A stretch of DNA of 64,000 bases, taken from positions 57,734,673 to 57,798,672 of the forward strand of contig NC_133653.1 of assembly GCF_009905375.1 (NCBI RefSeq), in the 5' to 3' direction. The stretch comes from Apium graveolens. Taxonomy: Eukaryota; Streptophyta; Magnoliopsida; Apiales; Apiaceae. This document shows, piece by piece, positions 22,938 to 35,611 of the stretch (position 1 is its first letter; each line of letters starts with the position of its first letter). A model generated the notes under the pieces. The model worked only from the letters and a program-made list of their open reading frames with translations, had not been told where the DNA came from and did no database searches. Position numbers and translations under genes: made by a program.

Positions 22938-23544
22938 TGTTAGATATATTTGATAATGTCATGACTAATATGTCTTATGTTTAGCTTTCAGATCTTGTGT
23001 GAACAGGATAGATCAGTACTTAACTGGTGATTAGTACTTATACTGGAAGTCGGGACTTAAGGATATCAGTACTTATATTATCAGGAGATAATCATCAGAA
23101 GATAGATATCAGAACTTAAGTGCTGAAGGACGATCAGATAAGGACAATAGCTGATTAAAGGAAAGAAGATAGAGATAAAACATAAGAAGAGATATGCATG
23201 AAGAAGGAATTCCGTGAAGAATGGAATACTTGGAATAGAAGATATCTGATTGATATATTTTAGGAAGCAGAATTATATTCCATATCAATTAGCAATTATC
23301 TTGTAACTGTGTAGTATATAAACACAGGCATAGGGTTTACACTAGAAGTGTTATCATATTCGAGAAGATTATTCATTGTAACTCTAGCAGCTCTCGTGAT
23401 ATTTGTTCATCACTGAGAGGTAACAGTTTCATATTGTAACAGAGTTTATTGTTTCAATTAAGTTTGTTACTCAAGTTCTTTAAGTTCGATTTGAGTGTAC
23501 TATACACTGTATTCACCCCCTTCTACAGTGTGTGTGACCTAACA
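22938..23544 (+). repeat. 5' LTR of COP-B1
   Basis: TGTTAGATAT... to ...GTGTGACCTAACA. TATA box TATATAAA at 23315-23322. Contains ATCAGAACT and related words of the family motif. Confidence 0.93.
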
Positions 23545-23546
23545 AT

Positions 23547-23560
23547 TGGTATCAGAGCCT
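23547..23560 (+). promoter_or_regulatory. Primer binding site of COP-B1 (Met-tRNA)
   Basis: TGGTATCAGAGCCT lies two bases after the LTR; it complements the 3' end of plant initiator Met-tRNA. Confidence 0.93.
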
Positions 23561-23600
23561 ATCTGTTAACTTACAAACAGTTAAAGATCCAAACACAATC

Positions 23601-25936
23601 ATGTCGGACACAGAAACTCCAACTAAGCCTACCAAAACTGAGGAACCACCAAAGACACAAATTCAGAGTCGGTATGAGACCATCAGAGTCCCCATACTGA
23701 GACCATCTGAATATCCCATATGGAAGGTAAGGATGACCATGTTCCTGGAAGCAACAAATCCAGAATACCTGGATAGAATCAAGGAAGGTCCTCACAAACC
23801 AACCAAACTCGTTGTTGCAGTTGCAGGTGAAGCAGCAACGACCGTACCAAAGGAGAAGAGTGATTATACTGCTGAGGACATAGCATCAATTGCTAAGGAT
23901 GCTAAGGTACGACACTTACTGCATAGTGCCATTGACAATGTAATGTCAAACAGGGTAACAACTGCAAGACTGCTAAGGAAATATGGGATGCTCTGGAAAC
24001 AAGATGTCAGGGAACTGACACAATTAAGAAGAACAGAAAGACAATACTCACTCAAGAGTATGAACACTTTGACTCAAAGACTAATGAGTCATTGAATGAT
24101 TTATATGATAGATTTGTCAAACTTTTGAATGATTTGTCATTGGTTGATAAAGAGTATAATCTTGAAGACTCAAACCTTAAGTTCCTGTTAGCTCTTCCTG
24201 AATGCTGTGATTTGAAGGCAAAGACAATAAGAGACAACTACAATCTTGATGAAACAACTCTTGACGAAATCTATGGAATGCTCAAGACACACGAGCTGGA
24301 GATGGAACAAAGAAGCAAGAGGAAAGGAGGAAAGTTAAGGACAGTTGCTCTTAAGGCTGAAGAAGAATTCTCCAAAGCAGCTTCCTCAAAGAAAGACAAG
24401 GGTAAAGCTCTTTTCATAAAGTCTGATACTGAGTCATCAAGTTCTGAGAGTGATGATGACTCAGATTCTGAAAGCTTGCCTGAGACTGATGCTGATGAGG
24501 AGATGATGAAGCTGTGTGCTCTTATGGTGAAAGGAATCACAAAGATTGCATACAGGAAGTTCAGGAAGGGAAAGAAGGTTTCCAGGAAAAGCATAAGTTC
24601 TGATAAGAAGAATTTCAGAAGATCTGAAGGCAGAGGAGGAAAGTCTGACAGAGGAGATTACACCAATGTTAAATGCTATAACTGTGGTGAGAAAGGCCAC
24701 ATATCTCCTGACTGCAAGAAGGTAAAGGGTGACAAAGGCAAGGCTCTTGTCACAAAGCAGAAAAGCTGGACAGACACCTCAGACTCTGAAAGTGAAGAGA
24801 ACTATGCATTAATGGCAAATGCTGATAAAGAAAGTGCTGAGAGCAGTTCTGAAGCTGCTGAAACAAAGGTACCTCAGACCACTTATGCTTTTCATACTGA
24901 TGATATTAATGAGTTGAGAAGATATCTTAAAACCATGTTTGTTAGCTATAGAGATCAAACTTTAACATGTGAAAGATTAACGTCTGAAAATCTTGCATAT
25001 AAGAAAAGAAATGATTTCTTAGAAAAAGAGTTAGTCATATTCCATCAAACTCAGAAGGATAGAGATGATGCTTTTTATGTTAGGGATGAAGTGCTAAAAA
25101 TGAATGAATCTCTAAAAACTGAGTTAGAAAAGGAAAGAGAAATAATCAGGACTTGGACTAACTCTGGCAGAACAACTCAAAATTTGCTAAGTAGTGAAAA
25201 TTGGAAAGAGGGCTTAGGTTATGGAGACAATAAGAATGATAAAGGAACTGAAGAAATTAAGCCTGTTGTTAAGCAAAAGCCAAAGTTAAAACCTGTTAAG
25301 TTTGTAACTGTAAAGACTGATAATGAGAAATCAGAAGTTAAAGAGGAATTAACTTCTGACAAACTAAAACAGGAAAAGACAGCTGAAGTAAACATAGGCT
25401 TAATGACAAAGAAGCAGCTTAAGCATAAGCTGAAAGATGTCAAGAATGCAAACAAGGTAAAATCACCTAGGAAAAATAGGAATGGAAAGGAAGGTGTGAA
25501 TAAAAGGAATGATTATAAATCTGTTCCTGATGCACCTAGGAAAACATGTCATAACTGTGGAAGTTCTAACCATCTGGCTTCTTTTTGCAGGAAAAATAAG
25601 AATATTAACTCCTTACCTTCGAAATCAGGAGTTAAGAGTCAGTCAGTTAGATACAAACCACAAAATCCTTGTTTTCATTGTGGTAGTTTATGGCATTCCA
25701 TTTATACTTGTAAGGAATATCATAGTCTGTACTATGATTATTATCAAATAAAACCTTCTTTGAAGAAAGTTTCCATTGTTCCTTCTAGTATAAATTCTGA
25801 TTCAAAGTCTGATAATGTAATTTCTGATAAGAAAAATGTTAACATAAACTCTGATGCTAAATCCGCTGCAAATGTTAACAAACTTAATAAGACCAAAGGA
25901 TCCAAGCAAGTCTGGGTCCTTAAAACTAATAATTAG
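23601..25936 (+). pseudogene. gag of COP-B1, one frameshift
   Basis: Copia Gag with nucleocapsid. The ATG at 23601 opens MSDTETP..., followed by a UBN2/Gag-type domain (YPIWKVRMTMFLEA; LLALPECCDLKAKTIRDNY). A one-base loss near 23955-23962 shifts the frame; the downstream frame 24092-25936 then runs open. Three zinc knuckles follow: CYNCGEKGHISPDC (24674-24715), CHNCGSSNHLASFC (25547-25588) and CFHCGSLWHSIYTC (25670-25711), separated by Ser/Asp/Glu-rich and Lys-rich segments and a helical region near 25000-25160. Ends in VWVLKTNN and TAG at 25934-25936. Confidence 0.88.
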
Positions 25937-25948
25937 TGGTCCTTATGA

Positions 25949-28900
25949 TTGCAGGGCAACATGAAAAATATTCTAGTTCTGGACAGTGGATGTTCAGGTC
26001 ATATGACTGGAAATAAGGCCCTGCTATCAGACTTTGTGGAGAAAGCTGGCCCAAGTGTTTCTTATGGAGATGGCAACATTGGAAAAACATTGGAATATGG
26101 CAATATCAATCTTGGGAATGTCATCATTAAAGAAGTAGCTCTGGTCTCAGGACTTAAACACAACCTTCTGAGTATAAGTCAAATCTGTGACAGAGGTTAT
26201 CATGTTGATTTCTTTGAAGAACACTGTGAAATTGTGAGTAAATCTAAAGGCAAAGTTGTTCTGAAAGGATATAGACGTGGTAACATTTATGAAGCTAAGC
26301 TTTCAACAAGTGCTGATGGCTCTGCAATCTGTCTGTTAAGTAGAGCATCAATTGAAGAAAGCTGGAATTGGCATAAGAAACTCTCTCATTTAAATTTTAA
26401 CAATATAAATGAACTGGTCAAGAAAGATCTTGTGAGAGGATTGCCAAACACAGTATTTGCTCCTGATGGTCTTTGTGATTCATGTCAGAAAGCCAAACAA
26501 AGAAAATCTTCATTCAAGAGCAAGACTGGATCATCAATTCTTGAGCCTTATCATCTTATACATGTTGATCTATTTGGTCCAGTAAATGTCATGTCTATTG
26601 CAAAGAAGAAGTATGCATTGGTCCTAGTGGATGAGTTCACCAGATACACATGGGTGTATTTCTTGCACACAAAAAGTGAAACTAAATCTATCTTGATTGA
26701 TCATATCAAACAGCTGGATAAAATGGTCAAAGATTCTGTGAAAATTCTAAGGAGAGATAATGGCACTGAGTTCAAGAATCTGATAATGGAAGAGTTCTGC
26801 AAAAGCCATGGAATAAAGCAGGAATTTTCTGCTCCTGGAACTCCACAGCAAAATGGAGTTGTTGAAAGGAAGAATAGAACTCTCATTGAAGCTGCACGTA
26901 CAATGCTTGAAGAAGCAAAGCTTCCAACCTATTTCTGGACTGAAGCTGTGCAGACTGCTTGTTTTACTCAAAATGCAACACTCATTAACAAGCATGGAAA
27001 AACACCATATGAGATGGTGAAGAAAAAGAAGCCAAATCTGAAATATTTTCATGTATTTGGATGCAAATGTTTTGTTCTCAAGACTCATCCTGAATAGCTA
27101 TCAAAGTTTGATCTAAAAGCTGATGAAGGAATCTTTGTTGGATATCCACTTTCCATAAAAGCCTTCAGAGTCTATAATTTGAGAACAAAAGTGGTCATGG
27201 AATCTATCAATGTCTCTTTTGATAACAAGAAGATCACTGGTCTTAAAGATTTCATTGATCATGATCAGCTGAGATTTGAAAATGAAGACTCATATTCTGA
27301 TACTGAAAAACCTGACAGTCTAAGTCCTGATACTACAAACTCTGACGGATTAAACTCTGATGTTATTGAAACTGTGGTGACTACATTAAAGGAAGATGCA
27401 CCTATGCAGGGGGAGCATACTCAAGATTCTACCACATCTCAAGAAACATCAGAACATGCATCTGGCTCTTCAAGTTCTGATTCGTCAAGTTCTGATAAGC
27501 CAAGTTCTGAAAGAGCTGACAATCTAAATACTGAAGAATCCAACTCAGAGAGCATAGTTTCAGGGGGAGCATCAGAAAATGAAAATGAAGATAGCATGGA
27601 TCATGGGGGAGCATCCAGTTCTAGAGAAAACATTCCATCTGCAAGGAAGTGGACAAAATCACATACACCTGATTTGATAATTGGAAATCCTGATGCAGGT
27701 GTCAGAACTAGAACAGGTACTTCAAATGAGTGTCTATACAATTCTTTTCTCTCTCAGACTGAGCCAAAGAAAGTAGAAGAAGCTCTTCAAGATGCTGATT
27801 GGGTGCAAGCAATGCAGGAAGAGTTGAATGAATTTGAAAGAAACAAAGTCTGGACCCTAGTACCAAGACCAAAGAATAGATCTGTTGTTGGTACAAAGTG
27901 GGTATTCAGAAACAAAACTGATAGTGATGGCATAATTACAAGAAATAAGGCAAGGCTGGTTGCAAAAGGATATTCTCAACAGGAGGGAATTGATTATGAT
28001 GAAACGTTTGCACCAGTTGCTAGGTTAGAAGCCATAAGGATATTTTTGGCTTATGCTGCTCACAAAAAGTTTACTGTCTTTCAAATGGATGTGAAAAGTG
28101 CTTTTCTCAATGGAGAATTGGAGGAAGAGGTATATGTTGAACAACCTCCAGGTTTTGTAGATACCAAACATTCAGATTATGTCTACAGGCTTGATAAAGC
28201 ACTTTATGGACTTAAGCAAGCTCCTAGAGCATGGTATGAGACATTAGCTCAGTTTCTTCTGGAAAGTGGATTCAACAGAGGGACAATAGACAAAACACTG
28301 TTCTACCTCAACCATGAAAAGGACTTACTTCTGGTCCAGATTTATGTTGATGATATCATTTTTGGATCTACAAATGACAAACTTTGTAAGAAGTTTGCCA
28401 AACTAATGCAGTCAAGATATCAAATGAGTATGATGGGGGAACTTAGCTATTTTCTGGGCCTTCAAGTCAAGCAGAATGAGGAAGGCACTTTTATTTGTCA
28501 AACCAAGTATACCAGAAACTTGCTAAAGAAATTTGGAATGCAAGATTGTTCTAGTGCATCCACTCCAATGGCCACTGCAACAAAACTGGATAAGGATACC
28601 GCTAAATCAGTAGATATTACTGACTACAGAGATATGATTGGTTCTCTACTCTATCTAACTGCTAGTAGACCTGATATCATGTATGCTACCTGTCTTTGTG
28701 CAAGATTTCAAGCAGATCCAAGAGAACCTCACTTAACAGCTGTAAAAAGAATCTTTAAGTATCTTAAAGGAACAGCTGCTCTGGGATTATGGTATCCTAG
28801 AGAATCATATTTTAAACTAATAGGTTACTCAGATGCAGATTTTACAGGTTACAAAATTGACAGGAAAAGCACAAGTGGAAGCTGCCAATTTCTTGGAGGC

Positions 28901-29299
28901 AGATTGGTTTCTTGGTACAGCAAGAAACAAAAGTCAATTTCCACATCAACTGCAGAAGTAGAGTATATTGCTGCAGGAAGCTGTTGTGCACAGATTCTTT
29001 GGATGAAGAATCAGTTACTGGATTATGGGTTAACATATGTCAAAATCCCTATTTACTGTGATAATCAAAGTGCTATTGCTATGACAGGTAATCCAGTTCA
29101 ACACTCAATGACAAAGCACATCAGCATCAGGTACCACTTCATCAGGGAACATGTGGATGAAGGTACAGTGGAATTGCATTTTGTTCCCACAGATCAACAG
29201 TTGGCAGATATCTTCACAAAACCATTATGTGAAGCTACTTTTACAAGATTGGTAAATGAACTTGGAATGGTTTCAGGTTCTTTCTTTAAATCTGCTTAG
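25949..29299 (+). pseudogene. pol of COP-B1: protease, integrase, RT, RNase H; one in-frame TAG
   Basis: Copia polyprotein. Protease LDSGCSGHMTG; pre-integrase zinc region WHKKLSHLN ... CDSCQKAK; integrase core VDEFTRYTW, DNGTEF and GVVERKNR; acidic Ser-rich linker at about 27290-27600; RT with [12 protein letters not shown] and [10 protein letters not shown]; RNase H with GYSDADF, STAEVEY and LADIFTKPL; stop at 29297-29299. TAG at 27095-27097 replaces a Gln codon that is intact in COP-B2, and the same frame continues on both sides. Integrase and RT catalytic residues look intact, so a single nonsense change separates it from an open frame. Confidence 0.92.
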
Positions 29300-30600
29300 A
29301 CTTGTTCTGTGTTATCAGACTTTATGCTCAGTATTTACAGAATTAATATCATTGTGTATTCTGTGCTTAATTGATAAATGTCTTTAAGTACTGACTGTTG
29401 TCTGATATATGTTTCTAAACTCTGATAAGTGATATGTTTGTTCCAGTACCTATTCAATCCTATGAGGATAACTGTGCTAGATACTGACCTAGTAATCTTC
29501 AATAAACAAATGACTCCATGGAAGAAGTAATTATTTCAATGGAAATCTTATGACACTAGCAAATTCTGATAACTGAGCTTAGTTAAGTTCACTTTATATA
29601 TCTTATTACTAAGTCACAAATTAGAATAATGCTACTCATCTGTTAAGTTCTGATACTAGTAAAACTGCTGAGTGCACTAAGTGCTGATAGACCTCTCTTA
29701 TAAAAAGAAAAAGCAAAAAGATTAAAGAATAAAATCAGGTACTCCTTTGAGATCTAGAGTAAAAATGTGAAAGGAACGACCCAAGTGCATTGCTGGTATT
29801 AAGTAAATATGCATTAGAAAAGCAAAATATTTTCTTGGTGACTTTTCACACTCTATGATTACTGGAGAAATACTCTGATAATAGCATAAATTCTAATAAA
29901 CAGTCGTGACTCACTTACACTGAGAAGCCACTGTAAAATAGAATTTCAAAAGATGCATAAAATGAGCACAAAACAGTTGAGGTGGACTCAAGCATGAACT
30001 CATTCATCAGTAGGTTTCAGGACAATGACAGATCTTTAGCAAAATTTTAGTTTTGCCTTATTTCTAAGATATACTGAAGTGAATCAGACTTTACTCTTTG
30101 TCTGTTTTTAGCTTAATGCACACACTAATCACTCCATCTGAATGATGAAAATTTCTGTGGTGGTCTATGTTATTTTAGATAAACAGTCATTGTGTCATTA
30201 TTGCACAAATTCTGAGGACAAGTTCTGAGTAACACGTTCTGATGATTAAGTTCTGACGTCCATAACTTAGAACATGTATGAGTATTTACTAAGATGGGCA
30301 TTCCTTTTTCGAGTTAAGAAATTATGTTCTGATGACTGTTAAGTTCTAGTATAGGTCTAAGTTCTGATTTCTCAGTCTCATCCTTTACTTGGCTTATCTG
30401 TGAATAAATTTTAATAACAGTCTCAGTTTGTACTCGCATATGTTGAAGTGGAAGATTAATAGTCACTATAATTAGGATTAATGGTTTTGTACTTGAACAG
30501 TTCACTGTTTCTTGTGTTTTGTGCGGTCTAGACCATGCTTCCTCTTTCCAATGACTGTTATTCTTTTTCAAAGTCTAGGGAGACGAGGTAGAATTAATTC
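29300..30600 (+). other. COP-B1 spacer between pol and the small ORF
   Basis: Non-coding. It carries repeated variants of AAGTTCTGAT/TTCTGATAA (for example 29555, 29644, 30236, 30355). COP-B2 has a matching spacer at 50010-51355, so the spacer is a conserved part of the family. Confidence 0.7.
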
Positions 30601-30647
30601 TACCTGTCAGTATTAAATATCTTTGCGTCTCTTGGCATTCTTTTGCC

Positions 30648-30727
30648 TATATAAACAACCACTTCACATCAGTATTTCCATCACATCCTTCTTCCACACT
30701 AATCCTCCTTCTTCTGTCAAGAACACA
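30648..30727 (+). promoter_or_regulatory. Promoter-like region of the COP-B1 small ORF
   Basis: CCTATATAAACAACC gives a consensus TATA box (TATATAAA, 30648-30655). A pyrimidine-rich stretch of about 70 bases follows, leading to the ATG at 30728. COP-B2 has the same TATATAAA at 49999-50006 on the minus strand at nearly the same distance. This is the arrangement of an RNA polymerase II core promoter; activity is inferred. Confidence 0.6.
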
Positions 30728-31003
30728 ATGGTTCGATACAACATGTTTTTGAACACACAAACCTTCACAATGGAGCTTAGTTGTGCCGACTGGCGGCAGG
30801 AGTGGCATGTAACAGCCATTCCTGAGGAGATCTGGGACTCTGTCCCACAGGAGGTGCTAACTCACCTCCTATTCTTCTATATGGACTACCATCGCCATCT
30901 GGAGTGATTGGAGGAGGAACGGCTGGAAGCTATCCGTCAGCAAGAGCGAATCATACGACTCGCCATCTTGTTCGTCGAAGATAGGAAGAGGAAGAGGACT
31001 TAA
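30728..31003 (+). pseudogene. Small conserved ORF of COP-B1 (92 codons), one in-frame TGA
   Basis: Unknown protein. Frame 30728-31003 opens with MVRYNMFLN and ends in a charged, Arg/Lys-rich helix (RQQERIIRLAILFVE, then RKRKRT). A TGA at 30905-30907 interrupts it. The homologue in COP-B2 (49685-49924, minus) keeps the C-terminal helix almost unchanged (RQQERIIRLAVLFVE) while the N-terminal part varies, which suggests past selection on the tail. No homologue was found in COP-A. Function unknown; the basic tail could bind nucleic acid. Confidence 0.6.
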
Positions 31004-31507
31004 TCTCGTCTTCTTCCTGTTCTTCTTCATCCTCAGCTTTGTCAGGCTTCTTAGCTAGGACTAAAGCTGTTGACGTTAGGATTAGAAGCTTAGGGAAAAT
31101 CTTGTATAAGTATTAATGTAATTTCCATTTCATAAATGTATTGACTTGATATATTAATGAAAACTGTTTTTACTTCAAGATTGTGTCTCTGAGTTATTTT
31201 ATCTTGTGTTGATAAATCCTGATTGATATTCTGATGACCATTTAAATTTTGTCTTTATTTAAGTTCTGATTCTTTGTCAGCACTTATTCATCGAAATTAT
31301 CTCGGTCATTTTTAACTTGATTCATTTTCAGAATATTAATGTTGCAGTGAAAAATAATTCAATCAGTGCTAACGGTTTAAATTTTGAATTAAAACTGTGT
31401 CTCTTGATAAATGGAACGGTTTTTCCTTGAAACAAGGCAACTGGGTAAGTAATCATTCCTGTTTTCTCGAGCCCAGTAACTATCCGTTATTACTGCATGT
31501 CTGACAG

Positions 31508-31693
31508 GTGTCCAACGGTAATATTTTTTTTTATAAGTACAGCAGAGAGAAGATTTCTGTAATCTTTTTAATTTTTTCATCTTTTATCTCTCTTCTTACT
31601 TTTACTCTCCTTCACTTTACTTTTTCCGTTGTTTTTATACATATATTATCTCAAACACCTAACAAGCACACTTGAATCTCAATTCTTTTTCAC
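31508..31693 (+). promoter_or_regulatory. Promoter-like region of the COP-B1 3' ORF, with MSA-like site
   Basis: TCCAACGGTAA at 31511-31521 resembles the plant MSA element (YCYAACGGYYA; one mismatch), bound by MYB3R factors in G2/M. TATAAGTA follows at 31531-31538, then a CT-rich leader to the ATG at 31694. The block CTGACAGGTRTCCAACGGT is shared with COP-B2, where the site fits the consensus exactly. Confidence 0.55.
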
Positions 31694-34600
31694 ATGGCCC
31701 CAACGGATTTAATCATTGATGGAGCAAAGTTTGTTCCAAACAACTTTGCTGCAATTCTTGATCATGCTGACGCTCCATCTGAATTGCACTTTGTGCAAGA
31801 TCTTCTTGCACATAGTGAGGTTGGGTACGCCTTAACTCAGCCTGAATTATTTTCAAGTCAACAAGTTCTGCGGTTCTGGAGGACTGGAGTTTTTGATGAT
31901 GGTGGAAAATGAGGCACTCCCAGTATTATCTTCCAAGTGGGTGATTCATCTTATGTAGTCACTCCTGGTACAGTACGAAGAGCATTACATCTTTCAGAAG
32001 ATTGTACCTTCTCTATATCAGAGGAATCAGAACTTCAGGAGTTAATGGCTGAATTGGGATATGAAAAGAGTCTGACGAAACTTGGACAGTTAAAACGGGC
32101 TAATATCAGAAGAGAATGGAGTTTCTTCTTCGATTGCATCACCAAGGCTTTTGGCAACAAGTGTTCAAATTTTGATGCCATCCCAATTCTGAGTTAGCAC
32201 ATAGGGTATGCTATTATCCATCAAACTCATTTTGATTTTGCAACTGGAATAATTGGTTTTATTGGGGATAGGATGACAGAGGATAGAAATGTTGTTTACT
32301 TTGCTAGATTCTGTCAACTTATTTACACTTACTGTACTGCTGAACCCCAGTTAGTCAGCACTCAAACCCCACCTTTTAAGGTTGCAAAAAGGTACTTTAA
32401 TGACCTGATAAATGCTGACACAAAGAAATCAATGGTGAGACCATTACAGATCCCTCAGTCTGTGAAACAGATTCTGGTAAATGCTGATCCTGCTACTTAC
32501 AAATCTATTTACTCAAATGTTCAATCAACTCACCATAACCAAAATCCATCAATCTCAGTACCTACCTCTCATTCTACTCAACCTACCCTCAGAACTTATC
32601 TTAAATCCTATCTCTCCACTTCACAGACTGCTCAACCTTCTTCTTCAGCACCTACTGTGAAGCCTACATCCTCTAAGCCAAAGAGAACAAAGACTGTTCC
32701 TCACACACCTCAAAAGAGGAGGAGAATTACTTTGAGAGATGAATCAGATTCTGAGGATCAGTTTCCTTCTTCAGAACCTGTGGTAAATGAAGCTGAGAAG
32801 GCAACTTCTCAGAAGGATTCTGCAATTGGGGGTTTTAGGCTTCTCAAGAGGCTTAGACGTATGACGGTTCCTGAAACTCCCAAAGAATCCAAATCAACAA
32901 GGAAATACAAGAAACAGAGGGCACAAAGGCCAATTTCAGATGATGAGGAGGAAGCAGCTAAGGTAGGGGATCAGGAATCTCTGATCTCACAAGCCAAGGA
33001 ATTTGCTCCAGTCACTTCTTCTCCATCAACTTCATCTCAGGAACATGTATCTGCCAAGGCTAGTTCACCTTCTGTGTCTCTTGTTGATCCGGGCACAAGT
33101 GCTGAAATTGATATTCAGAACCTGGTTGTGCCTGAAATACTTTTCTTAGAAGCTCCAACTGCAAATAATCCTTCCACAACACCTGTTACTGATGCTGTTC
33201 AAACTCCTGAGTTATCACGAACACCTTCTCTGCATCAAGATGCTGATGATCAGATTTTAGGTGAGCATCAGGATATGGTGGTTGATCAGAACTTAATATC
33301 AGATCAGCAATTAGAGGATGCTGAAGCCTCCATTGCTACTCACACTGTTGTCTTATCAGAAGATACTGATTCTCTAAGTTCTGATGCTGAAAATATTGGA
33401 GATACTGGTGAGGCTGCTACAACTGTAGATGCTGATGAAGCAGGTCCTTCAGGACATACTCCTCAACAGACTCTTCCAAAGTCTGAACTGGTAAAGAAGT
33501 TTGTTATCGGGGATGCACCAGTACCTTGGAGTGAAACTCCTGCAGGTCAGGAGTGGACTAAGGAATGGAACTCAGTTTCCTGTGTTCCAAATGCTTTACA
33601 TCTTGCTGAGCACTTGACTAAAACTGATGAAATGTTACATTCTAATGATTTTAAAACCCAGCTTAGAGTCACTGCATTGAGTACTAAACATCTACAAGGT
33701 CTTCATTCTAACACTCATGCAGAGCTACACAAGATTCAGGAGAACTTTATCAAACAGGAACACGTTTGGAAAATTGATAAGAAAAAGTTCTTCCAACCTA
33801 CCATTGACAGGGTTGCTTATATTGAGAAAACTCAAGAGAAACAACAAGCTCAGATTGATCAAATTCTGACAAATCAAGCTTATCAGCAATCACAACTTAC
33901 TGAAATCCAGACCTCAGTGGAACTACTTATCTCTCTTTTATTACCTGCTGATGCCAAAAAGGGGGAGAAGGTAATTAAGTCCAAATGCAAAACCAACAAG
34001 ACACTGCAAGGAAAGGATGATGGAAAAGATGACCAAGGAAACTCTGGAATGGGTAGTGGTCAAAGTCAAGGTAGAAGATTTACATCAAGACAAGATAGTC
34101 ACAGAATAAGTTCTGATACTGGGAAAAGAATAAGTTCTGCTGCTGGTACACGGATAAGTTCAAATGAACTTCTAGATCTTGATGAGGAAATGTCAAGACA
34201 GTTATTTCTTCAAGAAAATCCAGGGATGGACTTGGAAAATTTAAAGGAAGAAGAAGTCAGACTTAAATCAGAGAAAGTCACATCTAAATCTGAAGCTTCT
34301 GGTAAAAAGTTACTTCCAAAACCTAAAGGCATTGTGATCAAAGAAAGGGTACATACTGAAGAAACTTTGGCTAGATCACAACCACAGATAGATCCAAGAT
34401 CCAAGGGTAAAGAAAAGGTTGGTGAACCTATCAAGCCTTATGTACCTCCTGAGGAAGAAGAAATTACTGATGGAAAAGATGATCTTGTTCTGACTTCAAG
34501 AAAAGTTCTTAAAGCAACCTCTGACATGGCTCAAGTTGTTCAGAGTCAAGGCATTGTGAGTTCTGATATTCAGAAGAAGCAAGTAACCTCTGACAGTGCT

Positions 34601-35404
34601 CAAGTTAACTTGATATCAGAAAATAGATCTAAAACACTCCTACCAGGATTCACTAAAGCAAAACAGACTCAATCTTTGAAGACTACTCCAAGTGGTTTTG
34701 AAGTAAGAGTAGTTACTGGAAAGGAAGTTAGAGATAAAACTGGATTGGGAAGTGCTGATGAAAGAAGAGTACACAACACTACCGCTGATCCAACTTCTTT
34801 GAGTGAACCAGGTATTGGAGCAACTCCTGAGAGATTGAATCAACTAGAATCTGTACAGATGGTTTACCATACCTACTTGAAAGAATACATCATGTTGTAT
34901 TTCATGACAGATGGTAGGGTTTATCATATAAGACAAAATGCCATTCCTTTGAAGTATTTTGAAGAATTGGAGCATGTACTTTTCTTACTTCAAGTGGATG
35001 ACAGAATAACAGAGACTGCTGCAAACTACTTAAAAGAACAGATTCAGAGACAGAAAAGGCTTTATTCTGTTAAGTCTGACAGCAGATATGTTCCAAAGTA
35101 CAGAGATCACAATGGGGATATTGTTGATATGAAGCCTAATACTGCACAGATCAGAACGTATCTTGGTATTAAGGGACTTGAATTCAATCTTGAATCTGAC
35201 AAAGCTTATGTCATAAGACTAGACCAGGAGTTAAGGAAAGCAAAAATTAATGATCTCAGAGCTGCAATCTTTCAAACTGGTGAAGATACTGCAGAGCTTA
35301 AAGATGTTAAAAGGAGAATGATTGATGAACTAAGATATGCTGAGAAATGTTTGTTGAAGAACTATCTCAGAACAACTCCTGACATCAGAGAGATCAGAAA
35401 ATGA
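31694..35404 (+). pseudogene. Extra 3' ORF of COP-B1 (1,236 codons), two in-frame stops
   Basis: Unknown protein, one frame with TGA at 31910-31912 and TAG at 32195-32197; COP-B2 has sense codons at both places. Parts: an N-terminal domain of about 230 residues (REWSFFFDCITKAF, KCSNFDAI, NVVYFARF) shared with COP-A and COP-B2; a Ser/Thr/Pro-rich tract; a basic NLS-like patch at about residues 327-346 (KPKRTK ... QKRRRI) followed by acidic residues; a coiled coil at about residues 690-755 (IEKTQEKQQAQIDQIL); a Lys-rich region; and a C-terminal domain from about residue 1054 (YLKEYIMLYFMTDGRVYHI, KYFEELEHVLFLLQ). No signal peptide or membrane helix was seen. A nuclear, self-associating protein fits best, by inference. 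Confidence 0.75.
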
Positions 35405-35598
35405 AGAAGCCAAGTCAAAGATCTACAACTGTTTAAATTCTGATGTTTATACAGATTAAAGTTGTTATCAGAAGTTAAAATTGGTAAAACTTTAAGGACT
35501 GTAAGTTGTAGTTATCTAGTCTATTTCTCATGCATTTGTACTTAATGTTTTTGACATCATCAAATATCTGTTTAACTTGTATATTTTGTTAATTTACA

Positions 35599-35611
35599 AG
35601 TTGGGGGAGAT
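35599..35611 (+). promoter_or_regulatory. Polypurine tract of COP-B1
   Basis: AGTTGGGGGAGAT directly before the 3' LTR. Confidence 0.9.
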
